Source: an uncultured Ruminococcus sp. (lineage in GTDB: Bacteria > Bacillota > Clostridia > Monoglobales > Monoglobaceae). Taken from it: a stretch of DNA of 32,930 nucleotides. The notes beneath the pieces were generated by a model. It saw nothing but the letters and a program-made list of their open reading frames with translations, searched no databases and had not been told where the DNA came from. Position numbers and translations under genes: made by a program. The stretch's first letter is position 1, and the number at the start of each line of letters is the position of its first letter. This document shows positions 24,867-32,930 of the stretch, in pieces. Where the stretch lies: the NCBI GenBank assembly GCA_902797885.1, contig CADBUP010000096.1, forward strand, positions 1 to 32,930, given 5' to 3'.

Positions 24867-25005
24867 CCCTTCGATAATACGGACAGTCTTTAAAGTCGCC
24901 TCTTATAAACCTCACCATTTCGTCCTCGTCAAGCTGTATCGCACAGGTATAGCAATCATAATATTCATCATAATAATAATTCATACATTCTTCACAATTC
25001 ATCAT
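24832..25005 (-). CDS. Cysteine-rich mini-protein, DUF6472-like
   Basis: 57 residues: MMNCEECMNYYYDEYYDCYT, then CAIQLDEDEMVRFIRGDFKD and CPYYRRGDEYTIVRKQK. Cysteines at 4, 7, 18, 21 and 41 suggest a small metal site. The LDEDEMxRF and CPYYR...DEYxIVRKQ pattern is that of DUF6472, a clostridial family of unknown function. The ATG at 25005 (or 25002) lies 2 nt after the folD stop, with AGGGA inside the folD end as ribosome site, so it is coupled to folD. Its last 35 nt overlap, in another frame, the opening of the DUF4417 remnant. Confidence 0.75.
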   Translation of the reverse strand: MMNCEECMNYYYDEYYDCYTCAIQLDEDEMVRFIRGDFKDCPYYRRGDEYTIVRKQK

Positions 25006-25007
25006 AA

Positions 25008-25868
25008 TTATCCCTGCTTTTTTTCATGCGCACGCCGAGCTGCGGTCAAGGTATTCTTCATCAGCATTGCGATTGTCATAGGTCCTACGCCGCCGGGAAC
25101 CGGAGTAATCGCCCCCGCCACAGGCTCTACCGAGTCAAAATCCACATCGCCGCAGAGCTTTCCGTTCTCGTCCCTATCCATTCCTACGTCTATAACAACC
25201 GCTCCGTCTTTAACCATATCCCCCGTCACAAACTTAGGAATTCCCACAGCGGCAACCAAAATATCCGCTCTGCGCGTTTGTGCCTTTAAATCCTTTGTAC
25301 GCGAATGACACACGGTTACCGTTCCGTGTTCATGAAGGAGAAGCATAGCCATCGGCTTTCCTACTATATTACTTCTTCCTATCACAACACATTCCTTTCC
25401 GCTGACCTCAACGCCGCTCTCGTGAATAAGCTCCATAATTCCCGCCGGGGTACATGGAACAAAGTCAAAATCACCTATCATAATCCTTCCGACATTTGTC
25501 GGATGAAATGCGTCGACATCCTTACTCGGAAGGATATTGTTTATAATCGTCTTATCGTCAAGGTGCTTGGGAAGAGGAAGCTGAACAAGTATTCCGTGAA
25601 TCTTATCGTCATTGTTCAGACGCTCTATAAGCGAAAGAAGCTCTGCCTCGGTTGTTTCCTCCGGAAGAGCGTGCTTTTCCGAATAGAACCCAAGCTCTGC
25701 GCACGCCTTTTCCTTGTTCGCCACATACACCTTTGACGCCGAATCATTTCCTACGATTACGACCGCCAGACCCGGTCTTGTTCCTGCCTTTGTCAGCTTC
25801 TCTGCCTGAACCTTTATATCTTCCTTTACCCTTGCGGAAACTGCCTTTCCGCTCAATATTTTTGCCAT
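25008..25868 (-). CDS. folD: Bifunctional methylene-THF dehydrogenase / methenyl-THF cyclohydrolase
   Basis: FolD interconverts methylene-, methenyl- and 10-formyl-tetrahydrofolate for one-carbon metabolism. The 286-residue protein has the catalytic YVANK (Tyr48, Lys52), [16 protein letters not shown], the NADP-site GRSNIVGKP (164-172) and [10 protein letters not shown] near the end. GAGAGGAG precedes the ATG. Its first 125 nt overlap, in another frame, the 3' end of the ygiQ gene. The match to the family begins at residue 2, so the start is secure. Confidence 0.97.
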   Translation of the reverse strand: MAKILSGKAVSARVKEDIKVQAEKLTKAGTRPGLAVVIVGNDSASKVYVANKEKACAELGFYSEKHALPEETTEAELLSLIERLNNDDKIHGILVQLPLPKHLDDKTIINNILPSKDVDAFHPTNVGRIMIGDFDFVPCTPAGIMELIHESGVEVSGKECVVIGRSNIVGKPMAMLLLHEHGTVTVCHSRTKDLKAQTRRADILVAAVGIPKFVTGDMVKDGAVVIDVGMDRDENGKLCGDVDFDSVEPVAGAITPVPGGVGPMTIAMLMKNTLTAARRAHEKKQG

Positions 25869-27690
25869 TTTTCTCGGCTCCTCTCTTGTTATCCTTGATT
25901 AAACATTTCTCGCCGTTTCCGACTAAATCAAGCCTCCCCGCCTGCTTCAGCGCAGAGTAGACAAGGCTGTGATTTTCGGGGCGTTTGTATTGTAAAAGCG
26001 CTCTTTGCATTTGCTTTTCTTCGTATTTCCGCGGAACATACACATTCTGCATCGTCCTCGGGTCTATCCCGGTGTAGTACATACAGGTCGAAAGACTTCC
26101 CGGAGTGGGGTAAAAATCCTGAACCTGTTCGGGGTTCATATGATGATCGCGAAGGTATTCAGCAAGCTTCACCGCGTCTTTCATTGTGCTTCCCGGATGA
26201 GATGACATCAGATACGGAACGATATATTGTTCCTTTCCGAGTTCTCTGTTTATCCGTGTATACTTTTCACAGAACCTGTTATAAACATCCACTCCGGGCT
26301 TTCCCATATATTTAAGCACGTTGTCGGAAATGTGCTCGGGCGCAACTTTCAGTTGTCCGCTGACGTGGTATTTACAGAGTTCCCTGAAAAATTCGTCATC
26401 ATTATCATACAGGAGATAATCATAGCGTATTCCCGACCGAATAAATACCTTTTTTATTCCATTTATCCGGCGGAGCTTTCTTAACAGTTCAAGATAGTCC
26501 CTGTGCGAAACCTCGAGATTCCTGCACGGTGACGGGAAAAGACATTGCCTATTCTTACATACGCCCCGTTCAAGCTGTCCGCGGCAGGAGGGCGCGCGGA
26601 AGTTTGCCGTCGGGCCTCCCACGTCGTGGATATATCCCTTAAACGCCGGGTCGAAAGTCAGCCTTTTCGCTTCGCGGATTATAGATTCGTGGCTTCTGGC
26701 CGAAATAGTTCTTCCCTGATGAAACGTCAGCGCGCAAAAGCTGCACGCGCCGAAACAGCCGCGGGACGAGGTAATCGAAAACTTAACCTCCTCGATTGCG
26801 GGAATCCCTCCGTCCTTCTCATAAATCGGGTGGTATGTCCGCATATAAGGAAGCTCATAAACCCTGTCAAGTTCATCCGAAGTCAGCGGAAAGGCAGGCG
26901 GATTCTGAACAATATATTTGTCTCTGTCCAGCTGAGCTATCGGCTTTCCGCGTACCGCGTCCTGCTCGGCATATTGCATCGCGGTTGCCTCGGCGTACCT
27001 GCGCTTATCCGCGCAAACCTCGTCATACGACGGAACAATTACCGAATTCTCGGGCAGGGCAGAGAGTTCACCCTCTTTATAAACGGTTCCCCGAACCGTT
27101 TTAATATCGCCGACCGCAACGCCGGCAGAAAGCAGAGCGGCGATTTCTTCGACCTGATGCTCGCCCATTCCATAAATGAGCAGGTCTGCGCCGCTGTCAA
27201 TCAGGATGCTTCGCCGAACCTTATCCGACCAATAGTCATAGTGCGCGAACCGCCTGAGGCTTGCCTCTATTCCGCCGATTATAATCGGAATCTTCCTTCC
27301 GTATGCCTCGCGGATTCGGTTACAATAGACAACCGTCGCCCTGTCGGGACGGTGACCTATTTTCCCGCCGGGCGAATACAAGTCGCTATTTCTGCGTTTT
27401 TTGGCCGCGGTATAATGGTTCACCATAGAATCTATATTCCCGGCGCCGACAAGAAAGCCGAGACGCGGCTCTCCGAGGCGTTTAAAGTCGTCACAGGTAT
27501 GCCAGTCGGGCTGAGCGATGATTCCAACCGAATAACCGAGGCTTTCAAGCAAGCGGCAAATCAAGGCGTGCGCAAAGCCGGGATGATCGACATATGCGTC
27601 ACCCGAAACATACACAAAATCAAATCGGTCAATACCTCGCTTTTGCATGTCATATTTACTTATAGGTAAAAATTTCTCTGTACTTATCAT
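25744..27690 (-). CDS. YgiQ-family radical SAM protein (UPF0313)
   Basis: YgiQ proteins are radical SAM enzymes of unknown substrate. The 648-residue product has the family N-terminus (FLPIS...[21 protein letters not shown]), the region [19 protein letters not shown], and the cluster motif CFGACSFC near residue 310. It also has GGPTANF and RSGIRYDYL, and the UPF0313 C-terminal domain with [17 protein letters not shown]. Family similarity ends around [12 protein letters not shown]. The last 40 or so residues are a Lys/Arg/Gly-rich tail encoded entirely inside the folD start. No ribosome site precedes the ATG at 27690; the -10 box ends 7 nt before it, suggesting a leaderless transcript. Confidence 0.9.
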   Translation of the reverse strand: MISTEKFLPISKYDMQKRGIDRFDFVYVSGDAYVDHPGFAHALICRLLESLGYSVGIIAQPDWHTCDDFKRLGEPRLGFLVGAGNIDSMVNHYTAAKKRRNSDLYSPGGKIGHRPDRATVVYCNRIREAYGRKIPIIIGGIEASLRRFAHYDYWSDKVRRSILIDSGADLLIYGMGEHQVEEIAALLSAGVAVGDIKTVRGTVYKEGELSALPENSVIVPSYDEVCADKRRYAEATAMQYAEQDAVRGKPIAQLDRDKYIVQNPPAFPLTSDELDRVYELPYMRTYHPIYEKDGGIPAIEEVKFSITSSRGCFGACSFCALTFHQGRTISARSHESIIREAKRLTFDPAFKGYIHDVGGPTANFRAPSCRGQLERGVCKNRQCLFPSPCRNLEVSHRDYLELLRKLRRINGIKKVFIRSGIRYDYLLYDNDDEFFRELCKYHVSGQLKVAPEHISDNVLKYMGKPGVDVYNRFCEKYTRINRELGKEQYIVPYLMSSHPGSTMKDAVKLAEYLRDHHMNPEQVQDFYPTPGSLSTCMYYTGIDPRTMQNVYVPRKYEEKQMQRALLQYKRPENHSLVYSALKQAGRLDLVGNGEKCLIKDNKRGAEKNGKNIERKGSFRKGKGRYKGSGREADKGRNKTGSGGRNRRK

Positions 27691-27697
27691 AGTTAAT

Positions 27698-27726
27698 ATG
27701 ATACAATACTTTTCGAGAAATTGCAA
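27698..27726 (-). promoter_or_regulatory. Promoter of ygiQ-folD, placing transcription start at the ATG
   Basis: Minus strand -35 TTGCAA (27721-27726), 17-bp spacer, -10 TATCAT (27698-27703). Seven bases then lead directly to the A of the ATG at 27690, so the predicted transcription start coincides with the start codon. Confidence 0.6.
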
Positions 27727-27744
27727 GCAAATTGCTCGATTGGA

Positions 27745-27773
27745 TTGATTTTTTTGAAAAAATGGTGTAAAAT
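27745..27773 (+). promoter_or_regulatory. Sigma-A promoter of the HAD hydrolase gene
   Basis: -35 TTGATT (27745-27750), 17-bp spacer, -10 TAAAAT (27768-27773). Divergent from the ygiQ promoter; the two -35 boxes are 18 bp apart. Confidence 0.7.
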
Positions 27774-27804
27774 ATCTCTAAGTAATGCAGAGAGGAAGAT
27801 GAAA

Positions 27805-28617
27805 ATGACAGCAAAAGTTTTAGATAAACAATATAAAGGCGCGGTATTCTTTGATGTTGACGGAACATTGGTAGACGAGCGCAAAAGGATATATAAGCCG
27901 ACGGCGGCAACAAAATCGGCTATCGAAAAACTTCGTGAAACCGGCTGGCTTGTTGGGATTGCGACCGGGCGTTCGAAGTGTTATATTCCCGATACGGGTA
28001 TAGACTTTAACTGTTATGCCAGCTGTAACGGCGCGGTCGCGGAAATAGACAACCGGGTCATATTTAATGACTGCATCAGTTCGGAAGAAATACTAAAGCT
28101 CTCTGAATATTTCGTGAAGAACAGAATTGCGTATGATATAGAAACTCGCGATGTGTGCTATTTTGACGAAAACCGCGCCGAACTTCTTGAAGCAATAATG
28201 AAGGTTTTTCATATAGAATCAACGGCATTTACGCCGTACAAACCGGGAACAGCCATAGCCGCCAACAAGATGATGATTGCGTTTGACCGAGACGAACAGT
28301 TTGAAGAGATAAAGTCCGACTTGTCGGACAAGTATCAGGTTATAAGGCACCATAAAAACAATTCCGCGGACATTATGCGCCGGGAAATTTCAAAGGCCGT
28401 AGGCATAAAGGAAATAATAAAGGCGGCGGAAATCGATATAGCCGACACCTATGCCTTCGGCGATGACATAAACGATATAGAAATGCTCTCCGCGGTCGGC
28501 TGTGGGATTGCAATGACTCCGCATTCCGAACCTCTTGAAAAAGTCGCAAAGTTCTTCACGGGAAGCGTTGAGGAAGAAGGAATCAGCACCGCACTCACCA
28601 AACTCGGATTAATATAG
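27805..28617 (+). CDS. HAD-superfamily phosphatase, Cof type
   Basis: About 270 residues. The catalytic FFDVDGTLV (Asp17, Asp19) is followed by a TGRS motif II, a large C2B-type cap (about 80-190), and the C-terminal AFGDDINDIEML with metal-binding acids, all marks of Cof-type sugar-phosphate or nucleotide phosphatases. The exact substrate cannot be read from sequence. The ATG at 27805 has AGAGAGG at proper distance; the ATG at 27799 is too close to it. It converges on spmB with only 3 bp between stop codons and no clear terminator. Confidence 0.9.
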   Translation: MTAKVLDKQYKGAVFFDVDGTLVDERKRIYKPTAATKSAIEKLRETGWLVGIATGRSKCYIPDTGIDFNCYASCNGAVAEIDNRVIFNDCISSEEILKLSEYFVKNRIAYDIETRDVCYFDENRAELLEAIMKVFHIESTAFTPYKPGTAIAANKMMIAFDRDEQFEEIKSDLSDKYQVIRHHKNNSADIMRREISKAVGIKEIIKAAEIDIADTYAFGDDINDIEMLSAVGCGIAMTPHSEPLEKVAKFFTGSVEEEGISTALTKLGLI

Positions 28618-28620
28618 GAA

Positions 28621-29142
28621 TTAAATAATAAGCGCGCGGGCAACAACAGCCGACAGGACTATTCCTGTCAAGTCAGCGGAAAGCGCTGACGGAATCGTAT
28701 GCCGCGTGTTTTTTATTCCCGCCGCGCCGAAATAGACCGCGACAGTATAAAATGTTGTTTCCGTTGACCCCATCATAACGGACGCAATCTTCCCCGCGGC
28801 GGAATCCGGGCCCGAAACCTGAAACAAGTCTGTGACAACGGCAAGCGATGCGCTTCCCGAAATCGGACGCAGAAGCGCAAGCGGCAAGACCTCGGCGGGA
28901 AATCCGACCCGCGAGAGAAGCGGCGAGAGCGCAGAGCCGAGAAGTTCAAGTGCTCCGCTCTCGCGGAACATATTTATCGCAACCATAAGCCCGACCAGCG
29001 GCGCAACTATCCCAAGCATACTCTGTACGCCTTCCCTTGCGCCCTCGCTGAAGCAATCGTACACACCGACCTTTTTTATCAAACCGTACACAATAAATAC
29101 CGCGATAAAAACGGGCATAGCAAAAACCGAAATCACATTCAT
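28621..29142 (-). CDS. spmB: Spore maturation protein B
   Basis: SpmB acts with SpmA in spore core dehydration and heat resistance. The 173-residue membrane protein has five to six hydrophobic helices and the nucleoside-recognition (Gate) motifs RPISGSASLAVVTDLF and GSTETTFYTVAVYFGAAGI. The start at 29142 has AAAGGAGGAG upstream; the longer open frame runs antiparallel through nothing conserved and overlaps spmA, so it is rejected. It overlaps the spmA end by 4 bp. Its presence points to an endospore-forming lineage, though some non-sporing relatives keep it. Confidence 0.95.
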   Translation of the reverse strand: MNVISVFAMPVFIAVFIVYGLIKKVGVYDCFSEGAREGVQSMLGIVAPLVGLMVAINMFRESGALELLGSALSPLLSRVGFPAEVLPLALLRPISGSASLAVVTDLFQVSGPDSAAGKIASVMMGSTETTFYTVAVYFGAAGIKNTRHTIPSALSADLTGIVLSAVVARALII

Positions 29143-29720
29143 CGCGCGCTCCTCCTTTCGAGAAGCTTTGTCATACAGATGCCGACCGTCAGAGCGCATA
29201 GGCTGACAATCCAAACGGGAACTATAATCTCTCCGGGATTTGCCGACCCCCATGTCTGGCGCATAGATATAAGGGTCGCGGGGATAAGCTGAATCGACGC
29301 GGTGTTTAAAACCACAAACATACACATCTCGTTTGTCGCGGTTCTTCCGTTTTTGTTCAGCTTGCTCAGTTCCCCTACGGCTTTTATGCCAAGCGGCGTC
29401 GCCGCGTTCCCCATGCCGAAAAGGTTGGCTACTATATTTAAAACAATCGCGTTCATCGCCGCCCCGTCAGCTTTAAGTTTAGGAAAGAGAAGCCGCGTAA
29501 ACGGTCTCAAAATCCGTGCAAAAACCTTTACAAGCCCCGCACGCTCACCGATTTTTGCAAGTCCCGTCCACAGACACATTATTCCGAGAAGTGAAATACA
29601 GCTTTCCACCGCCGCACACGCTCCGGTTGCCGCCGCGGCGGCTGTCTGTTCGACCCTTCCGGTAAAAACCGACACAATAAGCGAAATCATTATCATTCCG
29701 CCCCATATATAATTCAGCAT
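29139..29720 (-). CDS. spmA: Spore maturation protein A
   Basis: Partner of SpmB. About 193 residues with several membrane helices and the Gate-domain motif NLFGMGNAATPLGIKAVGEL followed by FVVLNTASIQLIPATLI. The family start is usually MLNYIW, so the ATG at 29720 with GGTGAT upstream is preferred. In-frame ATG at 29726 and GTG at 29729 are alternatives. It follows mtnN by about 40 bp on the same strand and overlaps spmB, so the three probably share a transcript. Confidence 0.94.
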   Translation of the reverse strand: MLNYIWGGMIMISLIVSVFTGRVEQTAAAAATGACAAVESCISLLGIMCLWTGLAKIGERAGLVKVFARILRPFTRLLFPKLKADGAAMNAIVLNIVANLFGMGNAATPLGIKAVGELSKLNKNGRTATNEMCMFVVLNTASIQLIPATLISMRQTWGSANPGEIIVPVWIVSLCALTVGICMTKLLERRSAR

Positions 29721-29762
29721 ATTCATCACCGATATAAGTTTATTACGGCAATGCCCAAATAA

Positions 29763-30458
29763 TTACTTAGTCTTAACCCTCTCGGCAAAAAGCTTTATAA
29801 TTTTTACCGAATTCTCAATCGCCTGTGCCGCAAACTCAGTAAATGACACAGCGGCCCCCTCATCACCGCCGTCCGAGATTGAGCGGAGTACCCCAAACGG
29901 AACTTTATTTCTCATACATACATGACCGATTGCCGCCCCCTCCATCTCACAGACAGAGGCGTTAAACGTGTCAACCAGCCACTTCTTTTTCTCTGAGGAG
30001 TTTATAAATTGATCTCCCGACGCTATAATTCCGCGGCGACAGGGTATTCCGAAATTCTCGGTGCATTCCATAAGCAAGGCCGATATTTTCGGGTCACAAG
30101 GCATTTCAACACACCCAAGTCCAAAAACGAACCCCCGTTCAAATCCGAGAGCCGACGCGTCTAAATCGTGCTCTACCACAGATGAAGCAACAACGATATC
30201 CCCTATCCTTAACCCGTCTGTAAGTCCGCCGCCCACGCCTGTATTAATGATAAACTCGGGCGCATATTCCATTATCATAGCCTGTGTACACATAGCCGCA
30301 TTAACCTTTCCCTCGCCGCAGACAGTTATAACCGCGTCTGCTCCGCAAAGCTTTCCGCTGATAAATGTCAAATCGCCGATTTTGTGTTCAAGTGTATCAG
30401 TCATAATACTTTTTAATTCCGCAACCTCTTCTGACATTGCTCCTATAATTCCTATCAT
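29763..30458 (-). CDS. mtnN: 5'-methylthioadenosine/S-adenosylhomocysteine nucleosidase
   Basis: MtnN splits MTA and SAH, recycling by-products of polyamine synthesis, methylation and radical SAM chemistry. The 231-residue protein starts IGIIGAMSEEV (Glu10/11, water-activating), and has a phosphate/ribose region INTGVGGGL, the base-binding ASGDQFI, the MEGAA ribose glutamate, and the catalytic aspartate in RSISDGGD. GGAAGGG precedes the ATG at 30458. It is first in an apparent mtnN-spmA-spmB unit, behind a leader of about 120 nt. Confidence 0.95.
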   Translation of the reverse strand: MIGIIGAMSEEVAELKSIMTDTLEHKIGDLTFISGKLCGADAVITVCGEGKVNAAMCTQAMIMEYAPEFIINTGVGGGLTDGLRIGDIVVASSVVEHDLDASALGFERGFVFGLGCVEMPCDPKISALLMECTENFGIPCRRGIIASGDQFINSSEKKKWLVDTFNASVCEMEGAAIGHVCMRNKVPFGVLRSISDGGDEGAAVSFTEFAAQAIENSVKIIKLFAERVKTK

Positions 30459-30475
30459 AATACCCTTCCTATCCG

Positions 30476-30580
30476 CCGCCTGTGCCGGCACAAATTTTTA
30501 TTATCTCTCATCCGCAGTCCAAGACCGATAAGAGACAGCCGGCGAACTCACCGTTTACGGCAAGCCTTTCGCCTTTTTTC
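30476..30580 (-). other. Structured 5' leader of mtnN
   Basis: On the minus strand the leader can fold GGCGAA/TTCGCC (30568-30573 with 30541-30546), enclosing CCGT-ACGG. It can then fold CTCTTATC with GATGAGAG, 8 bp with a G-U, enclosing GTC-GAC (about 30503-30532). The plus-strand reading of the first hairpin ends in TTTTTT. I could not match it to a named riboswitch class. Confidence 0.35.
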
Positions 30581-30587
30581 ACCTATA

Positions 30588-30615
30588 AGTATACCATATT
30601 TTTGCGCATAATCAA
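30588..30615 (-). promoter_or_regulatory. Probable promoter of mtnN-spmAB
   Basis: Minus strand -35 TTGATT (30610-30615), 16-bp spacer, -10 TATACT (30588-30593). Confidence 0.6.
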
Positions 30616-30686
30616 TAGCTGATTTTATATTTTTTCTGTCTCTGTCATACAATTTTGAACAATATGTTAAAACTTTCATATTCGAC

Positions 30687-30715
30687 TTGTTTTTTAATGC
30701 TTAGTGTGTTATAAT
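30687..30715 (+). promoter_or_regulatory. Sigma-A promoter of ftsH
   Basis: -35 TTGTTT (30687-30692), 17-bp spacer, -10 TATAAT (30710-30715), about 70 bp before the start. No CIRCE or other heat-shock palindrome was seen. Confidence 0.7.
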
Positions 30716-30786
30716 ATTGTAATGTATATCAGTTGAAATATTAATTTTGGGTTTATACACATTTTACACATATAGGAGGATAAAAA

Positions 30787-32694
30787 GTGAAGCGATATAT
30801 TAAAGGTTTGGTCTTTTATCTGCTTTTATTCGGCGTTATTATCGCGATTTTCTCGCTGACTTCTACACCTGCTAAACAGGATAAAGCTATTTATTCGGAT
30901 TTGGTGCTTAAAATTCAGCAGGGCGATGTAACCGACCTTTCGATTACGGATAATACCGCCACGGCAATACTAAAAGACGGAAAGAAAATTGAGGTCGAGA
31001 TTCCCGGATATTATATTCTTAAAGAAGATGCCGGCGCGGCGATGCAGGATCAGATAAGCTCGGGTAAGTTAAAAGTTGATACTCCCCTGCCTTACAGTCC
31101 GCCTTGGTGGCTGACATTTCTCCCCACAATCGGTCTGCTGGTTGTATTTATTATCTTCTGGCTCATCTTTATGAAGCAGGCGGGCGGCGGAAGCGGCCCG
31201 GGAGGAATGATGAGCTTCGGCAAGAGTAAGGCGAAGGTTTCGGTTGACGGAAAGACAAATAAGACCTTTGATGACGTTGCCGGTGCAGATGAAGAAAAGG
31301 CAGAGCTTGAAGAAATTGTTGAATTTCTTAAGAATCCGGATAAGTTCAGGCGTCTCGGGGCGAGAATCCCTAAAGGTGTTCTTCTCGTCGGCCCTCCGGG
31401 AACAGGTAAGACCCTTCTCGCTAAGGCGGTTGCGGGCGAAGCCGGCGTTCCGTTCTTCTCAATTTCGGGTTCTGACTTTGTTGAGATGTTTGTCGGCGTA
31501 GGTGCTTCACGTGTTCGCGACTTGTTTAGCGACGCAAAGAAAAACGCTCCTTGTATCATATTTATTGATGAAATCGACGCTGTCGGCCGTCACAGAGGTG
31601 CCGGTCTCGGCGGCGGACACGATGAGCGCGAACAAACGTTAAACCAGCTTCTTGTTGAGATGGACGGCTTCGGCGCAAACGAAGGCGTAATCATAATTGC
31701 GGCGACGAACCGCCCTGATATTCTTGACCCCGCGCTTCTGCGCCCGGGTAGGTTTGACAGACAGGTCGTTGTCTCGACACCGGATGTTGTCGGACGTGAA
31801 GCAATTTTAAAAGTTCATTCAAAGGGTAAGCCTCTTGCTCCGGATGTTGATTTATCAGTTATAGCTAAAACCACAATCGGTTTCTCGGGTGCCGAGCTTG
31901 AAAACCTTATGAACGAAGCGGCGCTTCTTGCCGCTCGCAAGGGCGAGAACGCTATAACGATGCAGAATATCGAAGAATCTATTATGAAGGTTATTGCCGG
32001 TCCCGAAAAGAAGTCAAGGAAGGTTACCGACCACGAAAGAAAGCTGACCGCTTATCACGAAGCGGGACACGCGGTTGCGTCAAAAATGCTTCCGACCCAG
32101 AATCGCGTTCATCAGGTTTCCATTATTCCGCGAGGAAGAGCCGGCGGTTATACTATGTCTCTTCCTAAAGATGATGTTAGCTATAACTCAAAGACAGAAA
32201 TGCTCGAAGAAATCGTTTCGCTTCTCGGCGGCCGTGTTGCTGAACAGCTAACATTAGGCGACATCAGCACGGGTGCGTCGAATGATATAGAGCGCGCTAC
32301 TAATATAGCTAAATCAATGGTTACTAAATACGGTATGAGCGAAAGGCTCGGCGCAAGGACTTTCGGCGAACAGAATAGTGAACCGTTTATCGGTCTTGAC
32401 TACGGCCGTACCGTTGATTATAGCCAAGAAACAGCGGCAATCATAGACGAAGAGGTTCATTCTATTATCGACAGCTCATATAAACGTTGTACACAAATTC
32501 TAACCGACCATATGGATAAGCTTAAACAGGTTGCTGAGCTTCTTCTCGAAAAAGAAAAAATCGAAGGCGACGAGTTTGATGCATTGTTTGAGGAAAAGTC
32601 TGATGATAACGATAACTCTTCGGATAACGTAAATGTAACCGAAAACAACAGCAACAACGAAAACGTAAATGAAAACGGAAACGAAAACGAATAA
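30787..32694 (+). CDS. ftsH: ATP-dependent zinc metalloprotease FtsH
   Basis: FtsH is a membrane AAA+ protease that removes misassembled membrane proteins and short-lived regulators. The 635-residue protein has two membrane helices (about 7-25 and 111-129) around an extracytoplasmic domain. Then come Walker A GPPGTGKT (202-209), Walker B IIFIDEID (257-264), and the second region of homology with arginine fingers (about 306-325). The zinc site is HEAGH (424-428) with Asp499 as third ligand. The start is GTG with AGGAGG. The last 30 residues are Asn/Asp/Glu-rich low complexity, similar in flavour to the secG tail. It is monocistronic. Confidence 0.98.
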   Translation: MKRYIKGLVFYLLLFGVIIAIFSLTSTPAKQDKAIYSDLVLKIQQGDVTDLSITDNTATAILKDGKKIEVEIPGYYILKEDAGAAMQDQISSGKLKVDTPLPYSPPWWLTFLPTIGLLVVFIIFWLIFMKQAGGGSGPGGMMSFGKSKAKVSVDGKTNKTFDDVAGADEEKAELEEIVEFLKNPDKFRRLGARIPKGVLLVGPPGTGKTLLAKAVAGEAGVPFFSISGSDFVEMFVGVGASRVRDLFSDAKKNAPCIIFIDEIDAVGRHRGAGLGGGHDEREQTLNQLLVEMDGFGANEGVIIIAATNRPDILDPALLRPGRFDRQVVVSTPDVVGREAILKVHSKGKPLAPDVDLSVIAKTTIGFSGAELENLMNEAALLAARKGENAITMQNIEESIMKVIAGPEKKSRKVTDHERKLTAYHEAGHAVASKMLPTQNRVHQVSIIPRGRAGGYTMSLPKDDVSYNSKTEMLEEIVSLLGGRVAEQLTLGDISTGASNDIERATNIAKSMVTKYGMSERLGARTFGEQNSEPFIGLDYGRTVDYSQETAAIIDEEVHSIIDSSYKRCTQILTDHMDKLKQVAELLLEKEKIEGDEFDALFEEKSDDNDNSSDNVNVTENNSNNENVNENGNENE

Positions 32695-32703
32695 TTAAAA
32701 TTT

Positions 32704-32741
32704 AAGCGATGATTGTGATTTATTTGTTACAGTCATCGCTT
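32704..32741 (+). terminator. Terminator of ftsH
   Basis: AAGCGATGATTGT (32704-32716) and ACAGTCATCGCTT (32729-32741) form a 13-bp stem with one G-U, followed by TGTTTAAT. The T-run is weak. Confidence 0.65.
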
Positions 32742-32772
32742 GTTTAATATAACCGGAGTTTTGGCCGTTCCC

Positions 32773-32898
32773 CCCCCTTGCCTAAAGGGGCGATGGTTGC
32801 CGGTGGCATTTGGCTCCCTTGCCAAAGGGGCGATAGTTGCCGATGGCATTTGGCTCCCTTGCCTAAAGGGAGCTGTCACCGTTAGGTGACTGAGGGAT
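32773..32898. repeat. Tandem array of dispersed-type hairpin repeats
   Basis: Two units of 41 and 40 bp (32773-32813, 32814-32853) share the core CCCTTGCC(T)AAAGGGGCGAT followed by GTTGCCG-TGGCATTTGG. A third unit (32854-32898) shares the first half, then turns into AGCTGTCACCGTTAGGTGAC and TGAGGGAT. Each unit has a CCCTT/AAGGG hairpin. The first and third differ by paired changes (CCCC/GGGG versus CTCCC/GGGAG), which supports selection for the fold. Such repeats are widespread in gut Clostridia intergenic DNA. Confidence 0.75.
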
Positions 32899-32930
32899 AT
32901 TATCGCCGACCGAGGCGGCAGCCGAGATAG

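Noticed and set aside
26545-27669. 374-codon plus-strand open frame
   Set aside because: Antisense shadow of the well-supported ygiQ gene; no ribosome site and no recognisable domain.
29143-29325. 61-residue N-terminal extension of SpmB
   Set aside because: It lies within spmA in another frame, and the internal ATG at 29142 has an excellent ribosome site and matches the family start.
32773-32898. CRISPR array
   Set aside because: The units are adjacent without unique spacers and are themselves hairpins of a dispersed-repeat type; no cas genes.

Overview
The window reads as a chromosomal segment of a spore-forming-lineage Clostridia bacterium, most like the Oscillospiraceae/Ruminococcaceae. 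Pointers are the IspH-ribosomal protein S1 fusion, a type 3 ProRS, the cdaA-cdaR-glmM block, SpmA/SpmB, a DUF6472-like mini-protein after folD, strong AGGAGG ribosome sites, consensus sigma-A promoters, and dispersed CTCCCTTGCCTAAAGGGAG-type repeats at the right edge. No rRNA, tRNA or CRISPR was seen. This is inference from gene content; no database was searched.

Layout. 1-2000 (minus): secG with a long polar tail, and an MsmX/UgpC-type sugar-ABC ATPase without its permeases. 2157-4200 (plus): argC-argB, closed by a bidirectional terminator. 4199-18508 (minus): a long housekeeping run read from right to left: proS, cdaA, cdaR, a COG2509 FAD protein, glmM (with its own consensus promoter), ychF, a zinc-ribbon protein, a divergent CobK/CbiJ-like protein, cmk, plsC, ispH-S1, murD and a small membrane protein. 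It joins c-di-AMP synthesis, cell-wall precursor synthesis, isoprenoid and phospholipid synthesis, and translation. 18547-23302 (plus): a COG1313 radical SAM protein, ruvA-ruvB and metG.

23343-24866 (minus) is the one accessory-looking island. It is visibly more AT-rich and holds a 5'-truncated DUF4417 gene, a stand-alone Ntox50-type polymorphic toxin domain, two distantly related immunity-like proteins, and a third, apparently truncated immunity-like ORF. It abuts the DUF6472-like gene that follows folD. 24832-27726 (minus): ygiQ, folD and the DUF6472-like gene; ygiQ and folD overlap by 125 nt, and ygiQ appears leaderless. 27745-28617 (plus): a Cof-type HAD hydrolase. 28621-30615 (minus): mtnN, spmA and spmB, with a structured 5' leader. 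30687-32741 (plus): ftsH with a terminator, then a tandem of short hairpin repeats to the window end.

Most genes are conserved core functions. The points most worth a second look are the toxin/immunity island and its junctions, the ygiQ/folD overprint, the orphan CobK-like protein that has lost family motifs, and the triplicated translation-initiation repeat before metG.
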